Shown here one piece after another: positions 40,654 to 48,917 of a stretch of DNA of 49,110 nt. The notes under the pieces are model-generated. The model did no database searches. It had not been told where the DNA came from and worked only from the letters and a program-made list of their open reading frames with translations. The stretch comes from Pseudomonadota bacterium (GTDB lineage: Bacteria > Desulfobacterota > Desulfobacteria > Desulfobacterales > Desulfolunaceae). The stretch covers positions 1 through 49,110 of the forward strand of contig JAHIRD010000118.1 of assembly GCA_018818835.1 (NCBI GenBank), read 5' to 3'. The position numbers and the translations under genes were made by a program. Positions within the stretch are counted from its first letter, which is position 1; every line of letters begins with the position of its first letter.

Positions 40654-42651
40654 TTAAAGAAGTTTTAGATCCCAGTTCCATGTTCCGGGTCTGTTTCTCA
40701 GGGTGATTGATGGCGGAACATGCTCATCCATATGGGCGAACAGGGTATAGCCTGCCCGGATAAGTTCATCTTTTTTTGTGTTAAGGTCCAGTATCCAGTT
40801 GGGATAAATCCAGACATCCGACCCATACCGGGCGGCCCAGGAGTCTTCGCCCTTGGGGCTGGTAAAGGGGCTGAACGCCTTTAAATCCGGGTGCAGGGTC
40901 CGCGAAATAACCATGGGAACATGGCCGGATAAAATTATTCCCAGGGGCAGGGGGCTCTGGCTTGCCAGATCAAGATAATCGTCCTTGGATAGCTCCTGGC
41001 TGGCAAAGATTCCTTTAAATCCCATGGAGGCCAATACCTGGGCCGATATGGCGTTAGATATATTGCAATAGGGTCCGGCCCAGAGGTCCAGAGACTCTGG
41101 GCGAGGGAAAAAACTGATCTGTGACGGGGCATTCAAGACAAAGTTGCGCCCCCCTTTTTTCAGAGTCCGCTCGATCAGTTCAGCCCAGCGCGCCTCGTCA
41201 TCGGGCCATATCACCGGTGGCAACCACCACCAGCATCCGGGGGTGAATTTCCCCGGGATCGTGTTCAGAACCTCTTCGGAAAGCCAGAGACCTTCATTGG
41301 GCTGGATGCGTTTGGGCATCTGACGCATGACCCGGATGTCCGTAATCTGCCCTTTGCCCCGTGATTTTTTTCGTGATGTGCCGCCGGGTTTTGTCATCTG
41401 ACCTGTGGAGGGCTGAACAGGCTCCGGGACGATGGCCTCCAGTTTTTTGGAAAGGCCGTTGATCAGAACTTCCAGTTCCTTTTCCCGTCGATCGATTAGA
41501 AAAACAGGACTGTCCTTGGCCGGGCTTTTCTGACCGCTGAATTTCAGGTGGAGACGCCCTTTTTTAGGGACGGATTTGAATACCTTCTGAATGGCATGCC
41601 CTTCGGCGTCTTCATACCCGATGCGGAGAAGGTCCCCTGCCATCAGTTCGATTCTCGGTATCAGGTAGGGGGCGGCATGGGAACCTTTGATACTGCCCAC
41701 AAGAAGACCGGACCCGGTTTGAATATCTGTATTTACAGGGTTCTGGGGCCGCTGGGATAAAAACCCGTAATGGGTCACGGGGCGTCCAAGGGCCTGGGAA
41801 AGAAGACCCAAAGCCGTTTTTTTGGCTTGGGGGTCCTGGCCCTGATCCCTGAGCATCTGATAGGCTTTGACCGTGTAATAGACGTAATGGGGGCCTTTTT
41901 TTCGGCCTTCGATTTTCCAGGTGCTGACACGCGGGATGGATAACAGGACTTTTACCAGCACATCCAAACTCAGGTCCTGACAGGAAAAAAAACGTTTTGA
42001 TTCGTTGTTCTGACGGTAGACCCTTCGGCAGGGCTGCACACAGCGCCCCCGCAGGCTGCTTTTCCCGCCCAGGAAACTGCTCCAGTAACAACGGCCGGAT
42101 ACCCCATAACACAGGGCACCATGAATAAAGACCTCAAGGTCCAGCCCCGGAGGACAACCCTCGGCCATCAGTTTGATTTCATCCACACTCAATTCACGGG
42201 GCAGAACCACCCGTGAGATCCCCAGTTTTTCATGGGCAAGGGCAAGGCCCTTGGGAAAACTCATGTTGGCCAGAGTGGAAAGATGAATCTCTCCTTTAAA
42301 TCCTGCCTCACGTGCAATGGGTACAAAGGCCAGGTCGGCAATGATCAGGGCATCGGGGCCCACATGTCGGACAAGCTTGTCCACCAGGTTGAACGCCTTG
42401 TCCACATCATCGGGCTTCAGGACCGAATTCAGGGTGATATATACCTGGACCCCGTGACCATGGGCAAGCTCGGTCAAGGCTGAAAGCTCTTCGGTACCGA
42501 AGTTGTCTGCCTCCATCCGTGCGGAAAAAAGTTTAAGGCCACAATAGATCGCATCGGCACCCGCTGCAATGGCCGCAAGAAAAGAGGCCCTGTTACCGGC
42601 CGGAGCTAGAATTTTTGGAATATGTCTGTTTTCTGGTTTATTTTCAATCAT
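40654..42651 (-). CDS. U32-family protein (RlhA/TrhP type)
   Basis: 665 residues from the ATG at 42651 (MIENKPENRHIPKILAPAGN); a frame to 42702 exists but adds a non-family extension. N-terminal TIM-barrel-like U32 domain: LAPAGNRASFLAAIAAGADAIYCG, HLSTLANMSF, VVLPRELSVDEI, then the four-Cys set in ALCYGVSGRCYWSSFLGG and RGRCVQPCRR, followed by KIEGRKKGPHYV. Well-studied members (RlhA, TrhP) hydroxylate rRNA or tRNA bases in an Fe-S and prephenate-dependent way, so RNA hydroxylation is more likely than peptidase action. The C-terminal ~250 residues include a second U32-like half. First gene of the row U32 - DUF6485 - MEMO/AMMECR1 - SpeE-like. Confidence 0.85.
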   Translation of the reverse strand: MIENKPENRHIPKILAPAGNRASFLAAIAAGADAIYCGLKLFSARMEADNFGTEELSALTELAHGHGVQVYITLNSVLKPDDVDKAFNLVDKLVRHVGPDALIIADLAFVPIAREAGFKGEIHLSTLANMSFPKGLALAHEKLGISRVVLPRELSVDEIKLMAEGCPPGLDLEVFIHGALCYGVSGRCYWSSFLGGKSSLRGRCVQPCRRVYRQNNESKRFFSCQDLSLDVLVKVLLSIPRVSTWKIEGRKKGPHYVYYTVKAYQMLRDQGQDPQAKKTALGLLSQALGRPVTHYGFLSQRPQNPVNTDIQTGSGLLVGSIKGSHAAPYLIPRIELMAGDLLRIGYEDAEGHAIQKVFKSVPKKGRLHLKFSGQKSPAKDSPVFLIDRREKELEVLINGLSKKLEAIVPEPVQPSTGQMTKPGGTSRKKSRGKGQITDIRVMRQMPKRIQPNEGLWLSEEVLNTIPGKFTPGCWWWLPPVIWPDDEARWAELIERTLKKGGRNFVLNAPSQISFFPRPESLDLWAGPYCNISNAISAQVLASMGFKGIFASQELSKDDYLDLASQSPLPLGIILSGHVPMVISRTLHPDLKAFSPFTSPKGEDSWAARYGSDVWIYPNWILDLNTKKDELIRAGYTLFAHMDEHVPPSITLRNRPGTWNWDLKLL

Positions 42652-42716
42652 AGGGCACAGAGTATCATAAAAATTGAATGGGGAGAAACGGGTTTTTTTC
42701 ATACCCTTGGAATTGA

Positions 42717-42935
42717 TTAAAGACTATCTGCAATTCCGGTCACTTCCCGCCATGGAACAACCTGACACTCTTTTCTTTTCTGGCCATCATCGCCGCCGTA
42801 TATTACATAGGGGGTTTTGGCTTCGGGTGCTGCCCAGCCAATCCATTTCCGCAGCCCGGAGAAGTAATCATTAGTGACTGTCTGGCCTGATTTGATCTCA
42901 ATGGGGATAGTGCGAAAGAAAACGGCGATGAGCAT
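42717..42935 (-). pseudogene. AAA ATPase/DUF4143 C-terminal fragment
   Basis: The frame reads IPIEIKSGQTVTNDYFSGLRKW, then PYVIYGGDDGQKRKECQVVPW, the end of ATP-binding proteins with a DUF4143 nuclease-like domain (E-I-K-S-G is the conserved E-x-K motif). The rest is missing; the PIN toxin gene stop is just upstream. Relic. Confidence 0.65.
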
Positions 42936-42944
42936 TTATAAAAA

Positions 42945-43343
42945 TTACCAGAGGCTCCGGACATGGTCATAGGAAAGAATTTTTTCGTCTTTGGTGAGTA
43001 TTGTTGCATTTTCTTCACGTGCTGTAGCTACGATGATTTGATCTGCCGGGTCCTGATGGAACGGTTGGGGGAGTACGGTTGAGCGGTATGATAAAACAGG
43101 TGAAAGGGCGACCAGCCTGAGCTTGGGCATATCAAGTGCCGTACTAATCCAATCCTCCGGGGCACACGAAATCCCCAGTCTTTGTTTTTCAAGAAGCTTG
43201 CTGAATTCCCAGGGTGAAATCGCAGATAAGAGTATCTCATCATACATGCTTGTATTGCCGATAATATCTTGAACCCGTTGAGATAATTTTTGCGGATTCA
43301 TATTCCACCAAATCCATGTATGCGTATCAAGTAGATATTTCAC
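42945..43343 (-). CDS. PIN-domain toxin, VapC type
   Basis: 132 residues from a GTG at 43343 that overlaps the antitoxin stop (GTGA); an ATG two codons earlier is also possible. PIN motifs: KYLLDTHTWIWW (first Asp), SPWEFSKLLEK (Glu), DPADQIIVATAREENATILTKDEKI (later Asp residues). The D-T-H-x-x-x-W-W opening is typical of PIN toxins paired with Phd/YefM antitoxins. An RNase role is expected. Intact. Confidence 0.88.
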   Translation of the reverse strand: MKYLLDTHTWIWWNMNPQKLSQRVQDIIGNTSMYDEILLSAISPWEFSKLLEKQRLGISCAPEDWISTALDMPKLRLVALSPVLSYRSTVLPQPFHQDPADQIIVATAREENATILTKDEKILSYDHVRSLW

Positions 43344-43573
43344 GTGCATGCATCCCACATGTCCTCACCCAAAGGTGCTACTATGTCCTTTTCAAAGACA
43401 AGCGCATCCGAAAGTATGCCGGGCTTAGGATTTATGTCGGCGTTTCTATAAGGCGTTATTTGGGCCAATGGTATACCACGCTTTGTTACGACAATAATTT
43501 CCTGCGTTTTGGCAACCTGATCCAGAATTTTCAAGGCATGAGTTTTAAATTTGCTGATTCCCATGGTTTTCAT
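43340..43573 (-). CDS. Phd/YefM-family antitoxin
   Basis: 77 residues from the ATG at 43573 (AAGGAG upstream). MGISKFKTHALKILDQVAK, then QEIIVVTKRGIPLAQITPYR is the Phd/YefM DNA-binding fold; the C-terminal acidic part would wrap the PIN toxin. It overlaps the toxin gene by 4 bases. A promoter with a perfect palindrome in its spacer is directly upstream, well placed for autorepression. Confidence 0.9.
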   Translation of the reverse strand: MKTMGISKFKTHALKILDQVAKTQEIIVVTKRGIPLAQITPYRNADINPKPGILSDALVFEKDIVAPLGEDMWDACT

Positions 43574-43595
43574 AAGTAAGGTCTCCTTATTCAGT

Positions 43596-43624
43596 AGAAT
43601 AGTCATTTTAAATGACCATGTCAA
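43596..43624 (-). promoter_or_regulatory. Promoter and operator of the Phd/PIN operon
   Basis: On the minus strand TTGACA (43624-43619), 17-base spacer, TATTCT (43601-43596). The spacer contains the perfect palindrome GTCATTT-A-AAATGAC (43616-43602), filling it almost exactly. A repressor bound there would block RNA polymerase. The start codon is 23 bases beyond the -10. Confidence 0.75.
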
Positions 43625-43698
43625 GAATGAGCTTTGCTGTGGCTGGATAAAAATCCTATTGTGGAATCGACATGAAGGTGTTGTGAGAAAATGGAATT

Positions 43699-43959
43699 TT
43701 ATGCTTTATGGCGCATGGCCGTGGCGGCTTTGGCCACATAGGCCATTTCGATGTTTTCCTTCCACTCCACACGGCTGATGTTCCAGGCCGAGCATTCATC
43801 CGGGTCAGCATCACGGTGAAAGGCCGATTTAAGATTTCGTAAGGTAAGCTTGTCATAGCAATGGGCTGCAAAGGAACTATCCATGATAAAGCTCGATGGC
43901 AGGTCCTCCGGGTTTTTGAGGATTAACGCTCTGAGTTCGTTGGCATTTTTAGCGTACAT
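43699..43959 (-). CDS. Hypothetical protein, unrecognised
   Basis: 86 residues, AAGGACAG before the ATG. Helical, with MYAKNANELRALILKNPEDL at the start and a Met/Ala-rich end; Cys at SSFAAHCYD and DECSAW. No family recognised. It follows the next gene upstream by 8 bases, so the two are co-transcribed, below cmoB. Confidence 0.55.
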   Translation of the reverse strand: MYAKNANELRALILKNPEDLPSSFIMDSSFAAHCYDKLTLRNLKSAFHRDADPDECSAWNISRVEWKENIEMAYVAKAATAMRHKA

Positions 43960-43967
43960 ATCTGTCC

Positions 43968-44492
43968 TTAATGGATGCTCAGGCCAACAGACCCGAGATA
44001 TTCCTTAACGGCATGGGAGGAATAATTGAAGATCCGGGCTCCGGTGATGGTGATGAAGGGATTGTCCGTATCCTTGCATGATTCGGCAAAGGCTGGGCCG
44101 ATGGCCGATGCCGGATCATCGTTTTTCACGGCCTGGTCAAGGCAGGATACATAATAGTCGAACCGGTCTTTGATCAGCTGGAAATAGTCGATGGTGTGAC
44201 CGATCATCATGCCCGTGACATTTGAAATATCCTTGGAAAAATCCCTGATCAGGCTCCAGAATACTTCGGCGGCCTGATTCTTTTTTGGGTGGTCTGCCAT
44301 GAAGACCGAGAAACTCCATCCCACAGAGATGATCTTGAGCAACTGGAGTTCATATGAGAGCGTGACGGTGTTGATGTTCATGTCTGTTGGCAGGCTCTGG
44401 ACCAGGTCATTGATGTCATCACGCTCCACGGCGTATTCAGCAAGGCTTTTGCAAATGGTTTCCAGACTGTGTTCGACTTTTTCAGGCTCCAT
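43968..44492 (-). CDS. Hypothetical helical protein, unrecognised
   Basis: 174 residues, AAGGAATTC before the ATG. Mostly helical (VEHSLETICKSLAEYAVERD, NTVTLSYELQLLKIISVGW), soluble, with no known motif. It is placed between cmoB (65 bases upstream) and the 86-residue gene in the same direction. A link to tRNA modification cannot be claimed from sequence. Confidence 0.6.
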   Translation of the reverse strand: MEPEKVEHSLETICKSLAEYAVERDDINDLVQSLPTDMNINTVTLSYELQLLKIISVGWSFSVFMADHPKKNQAAEVFWSLIRDFSKDISNVTGMMIGHTIDYFQLIKDRFDYYVSCLDQAVKNDDPASAIGPAFAESCKDTDNPFITITGARIFNYSSHAVKEYLGSVGLSIH

Positions 44493-44557
44493 AATGAATT
44501 CCTTGGTTTTTTTAAAGTGAAAAACCTAATACAAAAAGCTCTCTTTGTACAGCCTTA

Positions 44558-45529
44558 TTACGTGGCCCGGGCAGTGATGATTGCCCTGACCGGTGCGGGA
44601 TAGCCTTCCACGGTTTTGGACGGGTCCCGGGGATCAAGAAAATCATCCAGGGATTCGGTGTTGATCCACTCGGTTTTTCTCTGCTCCAGAAGGCTTGTTT
44701 TTGAAATATCCAGACAGTGGATGTTGTCAAACCCTGACCGTTTCAGCCAGGCCTCAAGACAGGGCACCGAGGGGATAAAAAAGACGTTTCTCATTTTGGC
44801 GTACCGGTCCACGGGGAAAAGGGCATGGGGCGACTCGTCTTCGATGATCAGGGTTTCAAGAACCAGTTCTCCGCCGGTTTTCATGCTTTCCCGAATCTCG
44901 TTCAGGCTGTCCACAGGTGATTTTCGGTGATAGATAATCCCCATGAAAAATACCGTGTCAAAATATCTGCCAAAGGGAGGAAGTTCTTCAAGCTTGGCTG
45001 GAAGATAGTACAATTTGTCTGACCGGATATATTTCTGAAGGGCTTTGAACTGATAATAAAAGAGCAACTGGGGGTCTATGCCCAGAATCATTTCAGGGTG
45101 ATGGTCCAGCATTTTGAACATGTAATAACCGGAACTGCATCCAATATCCAGGATGCGCCGCCCTTCAAGGGGGGCGATGGCGTCTTTGAGTCGGTTCCAC
45201 TTGATATAGGAGGCCCATTCCGAATCCACGGTGATGCCGAACACATTAAAGGGGCCTTTGCGCCAGGGGTTCATGGCCTTGAGGGTCTGAAGAAGGGCAC
45301 CAATTTCCGGGGCATGGGCATCTGAGCTGCAGCCGATGCGAATCCAGTCTCCTGAAAAATCAAGGTCGGACGGCGCGATATCCGGCAGGCTCTGATAAAG
45401 ATCCCGCCATTTTTTTTCATTTCCGAAATCAAGGTCCAATCGGTTTTTCAGGGAATGGATCAGCGCTTCAAGGTCATTGCGGCAGTGGTCCAGTTTAAGT
45501 CGGTGAAGGTGATCGTAAAATCGTTCCAT
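44558..45529 (-). CDS. cmoB: tRNA U34 carboxymethyltransferase CmoB
   Basis: 323 residues, the usual length. Transfers the carboxymethyl group of carboxy-SAM to 5-hydroxyuridine at tRNA position 34 to make cmo5U. Motifs: the SAM-binding GRRILDIGCSSGYYMFKM and GIDPQLLFYYQF, VFFMGIIYHRKSPVDSL and ELVLETLIIEDE, with the N-terminal helical domain and W-rich stretch NPWRKGPFNVFGI conserved. It follows cmoA by 15 bases, the standard pair. Confidence 0.94.
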   Translation of the reverse strand: MERFYDHLHRLKLDHCRNDLEALIHSLKNRLDLDFGNEKKWRDLYQSLPDIAPSDLDFSGDWIRIGCSSDAHAPEIGALLQTLKAMNPWRKGPFNVFGITVDSEWASYIKWNRLKDAIAPLEGRRILDIGCSSGYYMFKMLDHHPEMILGIDPQLLFYYQFKALQKYIRSDKLYYLPAKLEELPPFGRYFDTVFFMGIIYHRKSPVDSLNEIRESMKTGGELVLETLIIEDESPHALFPVDRYAKMRNVFFIPSVPCLEAWLKRSGFDNIHCLDISKTSLLEQRKTEWINTESLDDFLDPRDPSKTVEGYPAPVRAIITARAT

Positions 45530-45544
45530 ATTAAATAGTCGTCT

Positions 45545-46273
45545 TTAGTGTTTTATGCAGATAAATGATGTGAAATTGAACCATTTCTGCCAGACATCCA
45601 TGGTTGTAAAACCTGCCCGGGAAAAGCGTGACAGATGGGCTTTGACGCTTTCGGGAATCAGTACGGTTTCAAGGGCATCACGTTTTTGACTGATTTCCAG
45701 ATTGGAGTAGCCGTTTTCCATTTTAAAACGGTAATAATAATTCTGGAAAAGTTCGGTCATCTCTATGTTTTCATGTCTTGTTTTTTCCGTGATCAGAAGG
45801 ACCCCCGAAGGACTGAGGGATTCAAAGACCGATTTAATCAGCCCGTCACGTTCATGGACAGGAAGAAACTGGAGGGTCAGATTGATAATCACCACTGATG
45901 CGTTTTTAAGGGGGACCTCCTGGATGTTGGCCAGGGTCAGATGAATATGCTCTCCCATGGGTCTGTTTTCAAGTCGTACCGCGTAGGTGTCCAACATGGG
46001 ACGAGAATTATCCACGGCGATCATGTGAAATGGTTTTTTCCCCATGGTGTCGAGAAATTTCAAACCGAAATTCCCATTGGAACACCCCAGGTCATACAGG
46101 GTGGTTCCCGGCTGGTAAAATTGTTCTGCCAGCTGGGACTGCCGGAGGATGGTTTCATGGTACAGGGGGACCGACCTGTGGATCATGTCATCAAACACGT
46201 CCACCACCTTTTTGTTGAACTCAAAGGGAAGGATCGTGTTGTGCTTTTCTGAATAAATGTTATCTTTTCCCAT
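45545..46273 (-). CDS. cmoA: Carboxy-SAM synthase CmoA
   Basis: 242 residues. Makes carboxy-S-adenosyl-methionine from SAM and prephenate for CmoB. Motifs: YSEKHNTILPFEFNKKVVDVF (N-terminal lid), MIHRSVPLYHETI, YDLGCSNGNFGLKF (SAM site), AVDNSRPML, LTLQFLPVHERDGLI and ITEKTRH. AGGGAAATCACC precedes the ATG. First gene of a minus-strand row cmoA-cmoB-unknown-unknown; the prephenate need connects it loosely to the shikimate pathway. Confidence 0.94.
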   Translation of the reverse strand: MGKDNIYSEKHNTILPFEFNKKVVDVFDDMIHRSVPLYHETILRQSQLAEQFYQPGTTLYDLGCSNGNFGLKFLDTMGKKPFHMIAVDNSRPMLDTYAVRLENRPMGEHIHLTLANIQEVPLKNASVVIINLTLQFLPVHERDGLIKSVFESLSPSGVLLITEKTRHENIEMTELFQNYYYRFKMENGYSNLEISQKRDALETVLIPESVKAHLSRFSRAGFTTMDVWQKWFNFTSFICIKH

Positions 46274-46487
46274 GGTGATTTCCCTTGTTATTGTACTTCA
46301 TGTACTGGTTATAACTGATTGAATGCACCTTTAGATTCTCTGACCGTTCGGTAGGGAATCGTGTCCATTATTGTTTCGTTTTGTGTCTGATGAACGAAAA
46401 CAGTTATTGATTTGAGGCCAGATATGTCTTAAAACTCACTTTCATGTCAAGTGTAAAGGTTTTGAAAAATGAAGTTAGGAGGTTTTG

Positions 46488-46937
46488 ATGGGCAGGATTT
46501 GGTTCCCATTGTATGACACGGTGAGCTTTGAGCAGTTGATGAGTTTTATTGAAGTGAATATGTTGAAGCATCTTGGTATTCGGATCATGGGTATGTCGCC
46601 TGATTCCTTGACCGCCAATATGCCGGTAGATCACAGGACACAACAGCCCTTAGGGCTTCTTCACGGCGGGGCATCCTGCGTCCTTGCCGAATCCCTGGGG
46701 AGCACCGCATCCTATCTTTGCATTGATCCGGACAAGTATAATGTGGTGGGCCTTGAAATCAACGCCAACCATATACGAAGTGTCAAGCAAGGTCTGGTCA
46801 CGGGAACCTGCACGCCGGTTCATCTTGGACGGTCAAGTCATATCTGGGATATTCGGATACTGGACGAGGAAGATCGGCTGGTCTGCGCCAGCCGCATGAC
46901 AAATGCAATCCTTGATAAGGAGAGGGGACATGTCTGA
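46488..46937 (+). CDS. Hotdog-fold acyl-CoA thioesterase (PaaI/MenI type)
   Basis: 149 residues from the ATG at 46488 (AGGAGG, spacing 5). The hotdog signature LLHGGASCVLAESLGSTAS carries the catalytic His/Glu region (HGG, AE), and KYNVVGLEINANHIRSVKQG and VHLGRSSHIWDIRI complete the fold. Similar to 1,4-dihydroxy-2-naphthoyl-CoA hydrolase and PaaI; the exact acyl-CoA is not decided by sequence. It overlaps the acylphosphatase gene by 8 bases, so they form one operon, divergent from cmoA. Confidence 0.85.
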   Translation: MGRIWFPLYDTVSFEQLMSFIEVNMLKHLGIRIMGMSPDSLTANMPVDHRTQQPLGLLHGGASCVLAESLGSTASYLCIDPDKYNVVGLEINANHIRSVKQGLVTGTCTPVHLGRSSHIWDIRILDEEDRLVCASRMTNAILDKERGHV

Positions 46938-47211
46938 CAAGGTTAGAGCCCGAGTGAACATCAGGGGGTGGGTTCAAGGCGTGGCTTTCAGGTACAAAAC
47001 CAAATCAGCTGCCTGTGAACACCAGGTGAACGGATGGGTGAGAAACAGGGCGGATGGTAGTGTGGAAGCTGTTTTCGAAGGGGATAAAGAACAGGTGGAT
47101 GCCCTTCTGACCTGGTGTGAAAAAGGCCCGAAAATGGCGGTGGTCAAAGAGGTTAAGGTGTCTTGGGAAACATTTACAGGGGAGTTTTCAGAGTTTGATA
47201 TTCGGTTTTAA
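46930..47211 (+). CDS. acyP: Acylphosphatase
   Basis: 93 residues from the ATG at 46930. Hydrolyses acyl phosphates. The phosphate loop RGWVQGVAFRYKTKSAA holds the catalytic Arg and the second motif VNGWVRNRADGSVEAVFEGD the catalytic Asn. Translationally coupled to the thioesterase upstream. A strong bidirectional terminator follows. Confidence 0.92.
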   Translation: MSDKVRARVNIRGWVQGVAFRYKTKSAACEHQVNGWVRNRADGSVEAVFEGDKEQVDALLTWCEKGPKMAVVKEVKVSWETFTGEFSEFDIRF

Positions 47212-47244
47212 TCCCTCGTGAATCGTTGAATGACACACAGAAAA

Positions 47245-47286
47245 CAGGCGGCCGGTCCCATATAAAGGGGCCGGCCGCCTTGTTTT
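47245..47286. terminator. Bidirectional Rho-independent terminator
   Basis: AGGCGGCCGG (47246-47255) pairs with CCGGCCGCCT (47271-47280), extended by CCC/GGG near the loop; TTGTTTT follows on the plus strand and TGTTTT on the minus strand. It serves the acylphosphatase gene and the converging Hsp20 gene. Confidence 0.88.
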
Positions 47287-47326
47287 AGGGCCGGGATTTC
47301 AAAGAGGCATCACACACTGCCTGTGA

Positions 47327-47770
47327 TCAGTGAACTGCGATACTCTTAGGCTTTTTTTCTTCGGGTTTGGGGATTTCAATCCTCAGAACACCATCCTTGA
47401 ATTCAGCCTTGATTTTTTCGTGATCCACGGTTGAGGGCATGGTAAATTCTCGTTTGAACATCCCATAAATCCTTTCCCTCCGGTAAACTTTTTCCTTTTT
47501 AACCTCTTCATCCTGGCTTCTTTCTCCGGAAAGTGAAAGGGTGTTTCCTTCCACATTGATGGTGATATCCTCCTTTTTAAGGCCCGGTAGATCAGCTTTG
47601 ATGACGGTGGCATTTTCAGTATCGAAAATATCGACCACCGGATTCCATGTTCCGCTTTGACCCATAAACTCACCCAGTGATCTTTCCGGAAAGAAATCAT
47701 CAAATAACCGGTTAATTCTGTTCTGGAGTACGGGTACTTCTCGTAATGGGTTCCATCTTACAAGTGTCAT
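47327..47770 (-). CDS. Hsp20 family small heat shock protein
   Basis: 147 residues, AGGAGG before the ATG. Alpha-crystallin domain (about 45-135): WNPVVDIFDTENATVIKADL, PGLKKEDITINVEGNTLSLSG, REFTMPSTVDHEKIKAEFKDGVLRI with the closing A-x-x-x-n-G-V-L signature, then the I-x-I-like RIEIPKPEEKKPK tail. Acts as an ATP-independent chaperone oligomer. Diverges from the ribbon-helix-helix gene across a 187-base AT-rich spacer. Confidence 0.93.
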   Translation of the reverse strand: MTLVRWNPLREVPVLQNRINRLFDDFFPERSLGEFMGQSGTWNPVVDIFDTENATVIKADLPGLKKEDITINVEGNTLSLSGERSQDEEVKKEKVYRRERIYGMFKREFTMPSTVDHEKIKAEFKDGVLRIEIPKPEEKKPKSIAVH

Positions 47771-47957
47771 CGTTATGTCCTCCTGTGTTATGTGTTTATT
47801 TATTTTTTCATTGCATTATGTCTTGTTTGAAAATAAATTAGTCACTATATTTAAACTGTCAATAATTATCATATGATTTTTTATCTGCATTACTAAAATA
47901 TTTTTTAGCTTAAAAAGTAATGCGACGGCAACACCCGAATCGTCAAGGAGGTGGTTT

Positions 47958-48554
47958 ATGGGCGACAATGATCAATCAAATAATGACGAGAGGTATGCCA
48001 TCCCCGAGGCATCGTTTTCAGACCTTCTGGGCAAACAATCGGTCCGTGCGACATTCCGTTTGTCCGAGCGGGCCATTGATGCCATCAGTCTTGTGGCCGG
48101 CCATCTGGGAATCAAAAAAAAATCCTTGTTCGACCATTTAATAGAGGATTCCAAAGCCCTACATACGATTGCAAGAAATTTTTCATCCCTTAAAGTCATT
48201 GAACTGCCAAGGGTTCAGAAGACCTTTGTGCTGAGTCGCCGAACCCTTATTGCCCTTGAACAGATATCCAAAACTTTTGATACACCCAGGGATGCCCTGG
48301 TCGAACACTCCATCCAGCGTCTGGACGCCATTATCCGGTCGGAACGCCATAAGCACGAATTGAGAAAACAATTAATCGGTGAGCTTGAGGCCCATATTGT
48401 CGAATCCAAGGCTCTTCTTGACAAGGCCAGGGATATGCTGGGGCATGATGATGCCGTGTGTGTAAGTCTTGAAAAACTCATGGCCTCGGATTTGCTGGCG
48501 TACCGAGAACTTGAAGACATTCTTGAGAAAGGCAGGCTCCTCGAAGAGTTTTGA
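47958..48554 (+). CDS. Single-chain double ribbon-helix-helix protein
   Basis: 198 residues, AGGAGG with 6-base spacing. Two similar units follow each other: VRATFRLSERAIDAISLVAG with KKKSLFDHLIED (about 29-65) and VQKTFVLSRRTLIALEQISK with PRDALVEHSIQRL (about 86-122). Each fits a ribbon-helix-helix (strand, helix, turn, helix), normally a dimer of separate chains, so one chain could form the dimer by itself. A charged helical C-terminal part (about 125-198) may oligomerise it. No toxin gene is adjacent, and it diverges from hsp20. Reading: a DNA-binding regulator, possibly of hsp20; function not established. Confidence 0.65.
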   Translation: MGDNDQSNNDERYAIPEASFSDLLGKQSVRATFRLSERAIDAISLVAGHLGIKKKSLFDHLIEDSKALHTIARNFSSLKVIELPRVQKTFVLSRRTLIALEQISKTFDTPRDALVEHSIQRLDAIIRSERHKHELRKQLIGELEAHIVESKALLDKARDMLGHDDAVCVSLEKLMASDLLAYRELEDILEKGRLLEEF

Positions 48555-48616
48555 TAAGTTGTTATTCTTGCGTAAAAACACGTCTCTAATATTTTTGTAA
48601 GGCCAAAATTTCTTTT

Positions 48617-48740
48617 TTACCACCCGTTCGCTGCGCTCTCTGAAGGACACGAAGGGCACGAAGACAGACAGAACATGCCTCCGGCGGCCCTGCCGGGGGC
48701 CAACCCCAGCCTTCGCTGGGGCAGGCTCTTTTAAAAAGGT
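48617..48740 (-). repeat. GC-rich REP-like repeat, copy 3 (reverse orientation)
   Basis: Read on the minus strand the block order equals 21190-21296. It has the hairpin CCCCAGC-CTTC-GCTGGGG (48704-48721), a second CCGGC/GCCGG stem (48681-48696), then CGAAGGGCACGAAG and ACCACCCG at the other end. Lies after the ribbon-helix-helix gene. Confidence 0.7.
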
Positions 48741-48815
48741 TGCCAAACAGGTTTTTTAAAAGCCCCCAATCATTTCGAATAGCGAAAGCCTCATAAATCC
48801 AGTAACTTATATTAG

Positions 48816-48832
48816 GGTGGGCTGTGCCCACC
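48816..48832. repeat. GGTGGGC hairpin, REP-type
   Basis: GGTGGGC-TGT-GCCCACC is a perfect short stem. Sequences of this type are common dispersed elements linked to Y1 transposases in many bacteria (established for REP elements in general; this copy is only pattern-matched). Confidence 0.5.
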
Positions 48833-48917
48833 AATCTGGCCGACTCCTTATATAATATAAAAGCATCCAATTTGGGAAAAGGCAAACTTTAAAGGTTAAA
48901 GCGTAATGGTGGCTGGT

